A stretch of 19,101 nt of DNA from JAMXLO01 sp046732975 (lineage in GTDB: Bacteria > Pseudomonadota > Alphaproteobacteria > Acetobacterales > Acetobacteraceae): contig JBKPOG010000235.1 in NCBI GenBank assembly GCA_046732975.1, positions 1 to 19,101 on the forward strand, given 5' to 3'. Positions 1-5,877 of the stretch are shown piece after piece (position 1 is the first letter of the stretch; each line of letters begins with the position of its first letter). Under the pieces are notes generated by a model. That model was not told the origin of the DNA. It did no database searches and was given only the letters and a program-made list of their open reading frames with translations. The translations under genes were made by a program, and so were the position numbers.

Positions 1-682
1 GACCGGCGATTCGCACTAACATGGCGTCGATCAGCGCAGTGGGGCTGCTCGCACTGAGGTCAAACGAAGGGTCGAAGGCTTCACGCGGCACTGGCGTCCC
101 GAAGACCGCTTCCGACACACCCATCGGCGGCTGTCTCCTGACTTTTATGTCGAAGGCCCCGGCTACACGCGCCGACGGCGCGGACAGGCTTGGCAGACGC
201 TGTACCACCGTCCTGAACCACACCTGAAAAGTCTTTGTGTCAGGTAGCACATACCGCACAAGATTGGCCGAACTGATAACGTAGCGGACTGCGCCGAACT
301 GAGCCCTTTGATACATCTTGCAGATGTCGCGACTGAGCCCCTTACTAAGACCCAAAGGGCCCCGGACAGGGTCAGGCTGGTCTGCAAACTTCATCGTATC
401 CATCCGTAGGTAGCGAAAGTCGATGGAGGCGGCCCAAACAGCTTCGTTCAGTTGGTCGTGCTCCTGGTCGTTGTACAGGTGCCGGAAGCGCTGGGTCATC
501 CATTCTCCCAGCGCGGCCTGCAGGCCCAACACGGTACGGAACGACAGCTCGCCGACATTCTTGATCAGGGCAGGCGTTTCGCGACCGAGTGCCGTCATGG
601 ACTCGCCTGCGCTCCAGGTGTGAGACACGGGCACCTGAGAGGCGGCAAGCGCAATCAGATGAGCTAGTGGATCGAGCGGCAT
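1..682 (-). CDS. Unknown protein downstream of T6SS toxin, 3' end outside window
   Basis: An open frame starts at an ATG at 682-680 and runs without a stop to the left edge, about 227 codons; its end is missing. A GGGAG ribosome site lies 8 bases before the ATG. The protein begins MPLDPLAHLIALAAS. I see no signal peptide, clear membrane segment or catalytic motif, and I do not recognise a family. It is the next gene after the putative deaminase toxin, 38 bases downstream on the same strand. T6SS immunity genes usually sit directly after their toxins, so it is an immunity candidate by position only; it could also be another effector or an accessory protein. That the frame is coding is fairly sure, because it is long, stop-free, has a ribosome site and fits the operon. 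Function is unknown. Confidence 0.75.
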   Translation of the reverse strand, partial: MPLDPLAHLIALAASQVPVSHTWSAGESMTALGRETPALIKNVGELSFRTVLGLQAALGEWMTQRFRHLYNDQEHDQLNEAVWAASIDFRYLRMDTMKFADQPDPVRGPLGLSKGLSRDICKMYQRAQFGAVRYVISSANLVRYVLPDTKTFQVWFRTVVQRLPSLSAPSARVAGAFDIKVRRQPPMGVSEAVFGTPVPREAFDPSFDLSASSPTALIDAMLVRIAG

Positions 683-720
683 CGGCAGCACTCCCGGCTA
701 CTCAATATTTGATTTAGTGA

Positions 721-1329
721 TCAGGGGCACTCAAGCGGCTCTGGCTCCGGCTCCTCTTGGCACAGCATGATGTCGATGCCGCAGTGCTCCTGAGCGTGGC
801 AAAGCAGCCGCTTGCATGCGGCGCAAGGGTTCGGGTCGTTGGGACAATTCTCGTATTGCCAGTTGATATTTAGCACCAGCGTACCCGACGGCGCCGGCGT
901 ACCGGCAAACAGTGTCTCCAGGATCTTCGACTCACAATGACTCTGGTGCGGCCGGAATGCCGCTACATCATATTGGAACGGCGCATCAGGGCAAACGTTC
1001 GATCGGCCGCTCTGACGCATTTCCCGCCGCTGCTCAGGGGTCGTATTCTCCCACAGGCCCTGGGCGAGGCCCGCGTAGCGACCCGGCAACAGACGGCTCG
1101 CAGCCCCGATTGCAGAACCTCCATTCAAGGACGCGTGGGCTACGGTGCTCGCGCCGTTTGGACCGAAGGCGCCTCGAATGGAAGCATTCTCCTGGTCCCC
1201 TGCAAGTTGGCCGCGCAGAGCCTCGTTTTGTTGAGTCATCTCCTCGCACGGCGAGTCGGGAGCGTCGCCCGATGCTTCGCTGCCCTGGTTCAGACCGGCG
1301 CTATCGCCTGAATTGCCCGAGCCCGACAT
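721..1329 (-). CDS. Putative T6SS effector with zinc-dependent deaminase signature
   Basis: A 202-residue protein. The first 50 residues are Gly/Ser/Asn/Gln-rich, like a linker. The C-terminal part carries the cytidine-deaminase-fold signature: H131-C132-E133, then a predicted strand GTLVLNINW (149-157), then P168-C169-A-A-C172 followed by a helix and a second strand (IDIML, 185-189). In this superfamily the His and the two Cys hold zinc and the Glu shuttles protons; the 35-residue spacing between the motifs fits. Deaminase toxins of polymorphic and T6SS systems modify nucleic acids or nucleotides; the substrate cannot be read here. It follows the PAAR-like gene directly in the same frame, separated by one amber codon, and its ATG has no clear ribosome site. 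It ends in an acidic, proline-rich tail. The alternative is a Cys-rich zinc-binding protein that is not an enzyme. The deaminase call is inferred from motifs and context. Confidence 0.7.
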   Translation of the reverse strand: MSGSGNSGDSAGLNQGSEASGDAPDSPCEEMTQQNEALRGQLAGDQENASIRGAFGPNGASTVAHASLNGGSAIGAASRLLPGRYAGLAQGLWENTTPEQRREMRQSGRSNVCPDAPFQYDVAAFRPHQSHCESKILETLFAGTPAPSGTLVLNINWQYENCPNDPNPCAACKRLLCHAQEHCGIDIMLCQEEPEPEPLECP

Positions 1330-1341
1330 TGCCGTGTTCTA
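1330..1341 (-). other. In-frame amber codon joining PAAR-like and deaminase frames
   Basis: The PAAR-like frame ends in TAG at 1341-1339. Nine bases follow (codons for Asn-Thr-Ala), then the ATG of the deaminase frame at 1329. All of this is one reading frame, so replacing the TAG by a sense codon would give a single PAAR-deaminase polypeptide. No GGAG-type ribosome site precedes the second ATG. DUF4150 domains are often fused directly to a C-terminal toxin. The junction could be a nonsense mutation, readthrough, or termination and restart over 9 bases. Confidence 0.8.
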
Positions 1342-1728
1342 CATGTTGTTATGTGTGGTGAGGTCCATGTGTCGCACGGCGTTCTGGCTTTCGAATTTCA
1401 CGTCGAATGACCACGCCGCGAAGTACATTGTGTTCTGGATCTGGTGACTGACAAGGCCCATTCCCAAGGACTTCGTTGCCGCTTCGTCGCCGTTGCTCTT
1501 CTTGTAGGTGGACTTGTTCTTGATACCGACCTGTCCGCCGCCGACGAGTACTGTGCGCGCGCCTTGATCTGTATCAGACGATTGCGCGAAGTTTGGGTAG
1601 GGAACCGGCACAGGGCCGGCGGGCGGTGATGGTGGGGACAGGCAGACATCGGGCATCGCGCCCATCGTGCGGTTGTCGTCTTTTTCTGCAGAAACCTCGC
1701 GACCGTTGGCGAAGACGTTCTTGCTCAT
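1339..1728 (-). CDS. DUF4150 PAAR-like T6SS spike-tip protein
   Basis: A 129-residue protein with the hallmarks of the DUF4150 PAAR-like family: an N-terminal MSKNVFANGREVS, a Cys in MPDVCLSPP, the VPYPNFAQSSDT segment, KNKSTYKKSNGDEA in the middle, and a terminal WSFDVKFE ... HMDLTTHN. Family members cap the VgrG spike and usually carry or recruit a toxin; the Agrobacterium effector Tde2 is a described example with a DUF2169 partner. The domain is full length and stops right after the conserved C-terminal motif, where fused effectors continue into the toxin. The ATG overlaps the previous gene's stop (ATGA) and has a strong GGAGG ribosome site. It probably works with the DUF2169 protein encoded two genes upstream and with the VgrG of this locus. 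The family call is secure. Confidence 0.93.
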   Translation of the reverse strand: MSKNVFANGREVSAEKDDNRTMGAMPDVCLSPPSPPAGPVPVPYPNFAQSSDTDQGARTVLVGGGQVGIKNKSTYKKSNGDEAATKSLGMGLVSHQIQNTMYFAAWSFDVKFESQNAVRHMDLTTHNNM

Positions 1729-2774
1729 AATTCCTCCTGTCGGACCGAACCTTGATATCTGACGACCATGGCGGCCCGCTCGCCCGCATCGCTACCGACG
1801 TGGCACATGGCGATCAGCCCGGGGGCGTAACCGCGTTGTCCCGCATGCATCGCCAGCGCCAGCAGACACGGCAGCACTGCCGCGCCGATCTCGCCCAGAT
1901 ATTCGATGGGGTGCCACAGATCGAGGGGGCTGGAGCGCACTGCCGTGTCCAGGCGGCCAGCCACGAAAGTTGCCTCCTTGAACTTGTAGTGCTCCCCGGA
2001 CAAATCGGTCAGTCGCCAGCCTATGTCGCTCATGGTCACACCAGCGGCGGCAAGCGCCTTTTGACAGGCCTGCGTCATGCCGGTGGCCTGGAATGGCTCT
2101 GTGCCGTCGATCGTCGCCGGCTCGAGCGCAGTTCCGATCCCGAGAATCAGCAGATGATCGGGTTGCGCGGTGCCGGCCGCGCCCAGCAGCACCGCGCATC
2201 CGGCTTCCCCCGGATAAAAGCCGTTCGAGTTGGATGCGGTCATCAGCCGGCGCCGGTCGATGTACCCTTTTAACATCGGGCGATCCAGGAAGCTGTCCAC
2301 TCCCGCCACGATGACTAGGCGCGCATCACCGGCTGCCAGTATCTGGTTCGCCATGATGATGGCCTGCGCACAGGCTGCCTGGTCGCGCGCTATCACGGCA
2401 GATCGCCGGTGTATCGGACGGTCAAGCCTTTCATACACCTCACCCAGTAACGTCTCGCTCAAACCAGCCGGACGGCCTTGTCGAGAGGGCGCGGACACAC
2501 CCAACAGGATTGGGATATCGGAGGGAGGCTCATTGCCGGCGGCAGCGAGGCATTCGTGGATTGCCGGCGCAATGATGTCGGCCAGCATGCCCACGCCAAA
2601 CCACCAATGCGGCAGGCGCACACGAGCGCCCTTTAGCGGCTTCGCTGCGTTGGGGTCCATCCACGGCAGTGCTCCCACGGCGCTGACACCTGCGCGGAGC
2701 GCGGCCAACGTCGAAGCAGCATTGAAGCCTAGGGGGGTCACCATGCCGCTCGCCAGAACGCAGAGCCCCGTCAC
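1725..2774 (-). CDS. Beta-ketoacyl-synthase-like (thiolase-fold) protein of the T6SS module
   Basis: From a GTG at 2774 the protein has 349 residues. The GTG overlaps the DUF2169 stop as GTGA and has a GGAG 9 bases upstream; the frame stays open to 2864, but that extension lies inside the DUF2169 gene. The N-terminus (VTGLCVLASGMVTPLGFNA) and AACAQAI near C135, followed by ARLVIVAGVDS, match the nucleophile elbow of ketoacyl synthases. The first catalytic His region reads DLSGEHY (257-263) rather than the usual DxHGTGT, and the second keeps a His in WHPIEYLGEIGAA (287-299). The fold is preserved but the catalytic triad is changed. KS-like proteins of this kind recur beside DUF2169 and DUF4150 genes in T6SS effector clusters, where their role is not settled. 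Fatty-acid or polyketide synthesis is unlikely because no acyl carrier or reductase is nearby. Confidence 0.85.
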   Translation of the reverse strand: MTGLCVLASGMVTPLGFNAASTLAALRAGVSAVGALPWMDPNAAKPLKGARVRLPHWWFGVGMLADIIAPAIHECLAAAGNEPPSDIPILLGVSAPSRQGRPAGLSETLLGEVYERLDRPIHRRSAVIARDQAACAQAIIMANQILAAGDARLVIVAGVDSFLDRPMLKGYIDRRRLMTASNSNGFYPGEAGCAVLLGAAGTAQPDHLLILGIGTALEPATIDGTEPFQATGMTQACQKALAAAGVTMSDIGWRLTDLSGEHYKFKEATFVAGRLDTAVRSSPLDLWHPIEYLGEIGAAVLPCLLALAMHAGQRGYAPGLIAMCHVGSDAGERAAMVVRYQGSVRQEEL

Positions 2775-3877
2775 CTGCGGATGCTCCGACCTCGACGCGC
2801 ACGCACCGCTTCGCCCAGACCGGCATAGTACGGCTTGCCCGGAAAACGTCTGGCGCGATGCCATGTCTCCGGCATCTGCCCCACAATAACTTCCTTGATG
2901 TCGAACACGCTCCGTTCCATCGCCAGCGAATTTCGCCAGGTCATCGTGAAGCGACCCTCATCAGGTTCGAACACAATCGTGTCGATGTTGGCTTGCCTAG
3001 TGAGGTCGCGGCCCTTGTGCGGGATAAAGGTCACCGGCATATGAAGCGATGGCAATGCAAACGCCAGATGTCCATCTGGCGTAAGATTCCTCAGCTCGAC
3101 GGGTTCGCCGCCCACTGGATAGGGTATTATTTGGTCCGCTGGAGCCGCCTGGAAATAGCGTTCATCGAAGTCGTCGGGCCACAGAGGAGCGCGGCTGGCC
3201 AACCATTTCGCATCGTAGGTCCCAGCAAACTCGTAGCGTGGCTGCCAGTTGCGACCTCTCGGTGAAAACGCTTGAGGAACGTAGTTGCCGCGGTGCGAAT
3301 CTACTGATCTGCCGACCTCTTCGGTCTGCGGCAGAGGTTGCCCCTCTATGTTGTCAGTATAACGCCAGTATCCCTGGCCCGCAGGATTTGCGCGATAAGT
3401 ATACGTCCGACCTTCGTGTTCGAGCGTGCGATCCGTGCCGCCCCAAGCGAGGTCGTAGGAGAGCGCGACATGCTCGAACAATTCCGGGTCCCCAGCCTTC
3501 ACTAAACCTAGCCGCTTCTGCCACGCACGGGGTCCTACAACGACGAAGCGCTTCAGCATGCTGCCCACGTGGAGGCTGACGGAGCAGCGGGAAACTGGCT
3601 GTCCTGCGGGCGCATAAGCGCTGCCTACAAGTAAGACGTCGCAGGCCGGCTTGTGGTGCGCGAAATCCGTCTCGAATCGCGGCGCCGAGAAGCCAGGCTC
3701 ACCCGTGAAGACGTCCGCTTCGACTAACGGCACTTGCTCTTCGAGCAGTGTAGCAGTGGAGCCAGGTGCCGGCATGCCGAAGGTCGCTTTGACAATCACG
3801 ATCAGCAGTTCACGGCCGTCGCGGCGAAATCCCATAGTCCACGCGCCCGGCAAGTTGCATCGGTTTGTCAGGATCAT
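2771..3877 (-). CDS. DUF2169 T6SS effector adaptor
   Basis: A 368-residue soluble protein without signal peptide. It looks like the DUF2169 family: an N-terminal strand-rich part with WTMGFRRDGRELLIVIVKATF, a Pro-rich middle with DLAWGGTDRT, and a C-terminal part with PVELRNLTPDG and LPSLHMPVTF. DUF2169 proteins are encoded next to DUF4150 PAAR-like effectors and are needed to load such effectors onto VgrG, as described for Agrobacterium Tde2. Here it lies between the TIGR02270 gene (ATGA overlap at its start) and the KS-like gene (GTGA overlap at its end), two genes upstream of the PAAR-like protein. It probably acts in the cytoplasm as a chaperone or adaptor for the PAAR-deaminase pair. Length is normal and I see no break. 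The family call is strong; the partner is inferred from position. Confidence 0.92.
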   Translation of the reverse strand: MILTNRCNLPGAWTMGFRRDGRELLIVIVKATFGMPAPGSTATLLEEQVPLVEADVFTGEPGFSAPRFETDFAHHKPACDVLLVGSAYAPAGQPVSRCSVSLHVGSMLKRFVVVGPRAWQKRLGLVKAGDPELFEHVALSYDLAWGGTDRTLEHEGRTYTYRANPAGQGYWRYTDNIEGQPLPQTEEVGRSVDSHRGNYVPQAFSPRGRNWQPRYEFAGTYDAKWLASRAPLWPDDFDERYFQAAPADQIIPYPVGGEPVELRNLTPDGHLAFALPSLHMPVTFIPHKGRDLTRQANIDTIVFEPDEGRFTMTWRNSLAMERSVFDIKEVIVGQMPETWHRARRFPGKPYYAGLGEAVRARRGRSIRR

Positions 3878-5166
3878 CGGCTCAGCCTGCGCTCCTGCCG
3901 ATCAGCGCGCTCGTGAACAGGAAAGAGTATGGAAGGGCGGGTGAGCCGTGCCAGCTCGATGGCGGCGGCTGCGCGGTCCCGTTGGTAGCCGCCACGTAGC
4001 ACGGTCGAGGCTCCCTCTGTAGTCACTGGGTACCCAGCCAAATAGCGCTGGCCCGTAGCGAAACGCTTGCTCGCCTCGCTCCACCATTCACGCAGGCGGT
4101 TAGCATCCGGTTCGGGTAGCATGTCATCATCGGCGGGCAAGCTCGGCGCTGTTGCGCTCCTATCGGCGTCGAGATCGAGATATCGCAGGTCGGCCCCGGT
4201 GATCCTCGAGATGGCCTCGCCCGCGACTGCCCCAAGCAGTGCGTCCCCACACTGTTCGATGAGCCACGGAACGACTCTGGGATCGCCGAACGCACCTACA
4301 CCGATGATGACCATACGCCTTGTGCCTGGCTCAGCTGCCAGTTTGCCAATGATCTGTCGGGCCCAATCCGGTGTCCCGCACCGCATCGCGATCTCTACGG
4401 CCTTACGGGCGATCGAGCATTCCATACTTGGATGCGTTCCGACGCGGAACGCTTGTTGCGCCGCTGAGTGATCTCCCATCAACGCTAGCGCCCAGACGGC
4501 CCAGAACGCACAATGCGGATCTGGATCCTCCATCGCCATTCGGGCAGCATCCATGAGTGGTGTACACGAGGCCTCGCCTATCCCCCTGAGTGCGACCGCA
4601 CGGACTGAGGAATCGGCGTCGGCAGCGGCGAAACTGAGGGTGTCGACGTCATGATTCCTCTGCTCATTCAGCGCCAAGCATCCGATGGCGCGGTAAGCCG
4701 CAACGGACGAATGCAACAACTGTTGGACTACACCGCGTACCACATCCGGGGGGAGCCACGAAAGTGCACTGGCAACCGCCTCGCCGCCACGCGGCGAGGC
4801 CAGCGCAAGGGCCAGCGCATGCCGCATACGATCAATCGGACCAGCATGAAACGCGAGAATGCTGATGGTGAAGATCGAGCCCGCATCATCCGGGTCGGCA
4901 GCCCTTAGCGCTGCATGCCACCCCTCATCTCCGGCGAGCTTCAACGCTGCGACGTGTGCCTGCAACCGTGCGTCGAGCAGCTTCAGATGTTCGAGCTTGA
5001 AATGGGGCGCTCGCACTGCGCGCTGCCGCTGTTTCCAGAGGAAAGCGCACTCACTTGCATGTTCTCCAACCACCCGCCGATTTACCAGCGATGATATTTC
5101 CGCCGGATCAAACCAAGGACCAGCAGTACGGTATGCCGTCGCCATGGTCCACAGAGGATGGTTCAA
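3874..5166 (-). CDS. TIGR02270 family HEAT-like T6SS-associated protein
   Basis: A protein of up to 430 residues. After a variable start it reads VVGEHASECAFLWKQRQRAV and LLDARLQAHVAALKLAG, both typical of TIGR02270 proteins. Next come Ala-rich helical pairs of HEAT type (for example SSVRAVALRGIGE and CAFWAVWALALMGD), and the family C-terminus GQRYLAGYP followed by GGYQRDRAAAAIELARL. These proteins are found almost only in T6SS gene clusters; their molecular role is not known, and a scaffold or adaptor role is a guess from the helical repeats. The start is uncertain. A TTG at 5166 overlaps the DUF6484 stop as TTGA, like the four-base overlaps of the neighbours, while an ATG at 5145 would make a protein 7 residues shorter; neither has a good ribosome site. 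The end overlaps the DUF2169 start (ATGA). Confidence 0.88.
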   Translation of the reverse strand: MNHPLWTMATAYRTAGPWFDPAEISSLVNRRVVGEHASECAFLWKQRQRAVRAPHFKLEHLKLLDARLQAHVAALKLAGDEGWHAALRAADPDDAGSIFTISILAFHAGPIDRMRHALALALASPRGGEAVASALSWLPPDVVRGVVQQLLHSSVAAYRAIGCLALNEQRNHDVDTLSFAAADADSSVRAVALRGIGEASCTPLMDAARMAMEDPDPHCAFWAVWALALMGDHSAAQQAFRVGTHPSMECSIARKAVEIAMRCGTPDWARQIIGKLAAEPGTRRMVIIGVGAFGDPRVVPWLIEQCGDALLGAVAGEAISRITGADLRYLDLDADRSATAPSLPADDDMLPEPDANRLREWWSEASKRFATGQRYLAGYPVTTEGASTVLRGGYQRDRAAAAIELARLTRPSILFPVHERADRQERRLSR

Positions 5167-5690
5167 TTTAGTTGCACTGAGCCGCCGCGGACGCGATTGA
5201 CCCCGGATGCTTCGCTGACGATCACATCAGCGCGCAGCTCAAGCTGTCCATCGGCAGTCAATGTGATGCGTGCACGGCCGCACCGGAGCACGAGTTCCTC
5301 CTGGGCACACACGGTCAGGCGGCGACCGTCCGCTTCGACCTGGACCTGAGATGGCACTGCGGGCCCCGGCCAGCCACGCTGCCCACGCAGCAGCCCAATG
5401 ACGATGGGGCGTGCACGATCGTCCTCGTCGAACGCGAGCAGGACATCAAGCCCAACGTGCTCGGCCAACAGATCAATTGTAGTACGGGCCCGCACTGCGG
5501 CTAGGCCCTGTTGGCCAGGAAACCCTACCAGCGGGATCGCTCCAGTGTCGGCCAGCGCGAGCAATTTGCCAACGAGAACGGCCGGCCGCGCAAGCCCGCG
5601 GTCGCGCCAATCCTGCGATGAAGACCACAAGAGATCGGGGGCGTCTGGATCAGCTGCGGGCAACAAAGAAGCTGTCGTATCTAAAGCCAC
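5163..5690 (-). CDS. DUF6484 domain protein (T6SS-associated)
   Basis: A 175-residue protein starting at a GTG with a strong GGAGGAGA ribosome site 6 bases upstream; an ATG two bases earlier is in another frame and stops at once. The first half matches DUF6484: VGKLLALADTGAIPLVGFPG (40-59), then VLLAFDEDDRARPIVIGLL (83-101). The C-terminal part is strand-rich: EELVLRCGRARITLTADGQL (131-150), ending in SGVNRVRGGSVQLN. This tail resembles the repetitive beta tails of T6SS spike proteins, so it may contact VgrG; that is inference. DUF6484 genes typically lie directly after vgrG, as here, separated by 187 bases that contain repeats. It is first in the run of genes with four-base overlaps and ends in a TTGA overlap with the next gene. 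The family is well supported, the function unknown. Confidence 0.88.
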   Translation of the reverse strand: MALDTTASLLPAADPDAPDLLWSSSQDWRDRGLARPAVLVGKLLALADTGAIPLVGFPGQQGLAAVRARTTIDLLAEHVGLDVLLAFDEDDRARPIVIGLLRGQRGWPGPAVPSQVQVEADGRRLTVCAQEELVLRCGRARITLTADGQLELRADVIVSEASGVNRVRGGSVQLN

Positions 5691-5760
5691 ATCTGCTCTC
5701 CTCCGGCTGGGTCACGCCTAACGCGTCCAATTGTGCGCATGCAGGGCTTCTATTCCACTT

Positions 5761-5775
5761 AGATGTGCAACATCT
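5761..5775. repeat. Small inverted repeat AGATGT-GCA-ACATCT
   Basis: Perfect 6-base arms around a 3-base centre, in the gap between vgrG and the DUF6484 gene. It lies about 70 bases upstream of the DUF6484 start. It may be an operator or chance; nothing else decides. Confidence 0.4.
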
Positions 5776-5780
5776 CAAAT

Positions 5781-5818
5781 GGTACAGATGCAGATGGGTG
5801 GTACAGATGCAGATGGGC
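5781..5818. repeat. Two tandem copies of a 19-base unit
   Basis: GGTACAGATGCAGATGGGT (5781-5799) is followed directly by a second copy that differs only in its last base (5800-5818). Each unit contains a nested CAGATG doublet. It lies about 100 bases upstream of the DUF6484 start and 60 bases past the vgrG stop. It could be slippage-derived or a pair of regulator sites. Confidence 0.85.
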
Positions 5819-5832
5819 AGATCAGGAAGCTC

Positions 5833-5847
5833 TCTGCCGGCGGCAGA
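5833..5847. repeat. Palindrome TCTGCCG-G-CGGCAGA downstream of vgrG
   Basis: A perfect 7+1+7 palindrome starting 31 bases past the vgrG stop on the minus strand. It could fold into a short GC-rich hairpin after vgrG, but no T-run follows on that strand, so a classic terminator is not supported. It might still pause transcription or separate vgrG messages from those of the downstream operon. Confidence 0.35.
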
Positions 5848-5877
5848 TTGCCTGCCGTGACTGCGCGTTCGGCTAGG

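Noticed and set aside
1725..2774. Fatty acid or polyketide synthesis gene
   Set aside because: The catalytic motifs are altered and no acyl carrier, reductase or transferase gene is nearby; the neighbours are all T6SS-linked.
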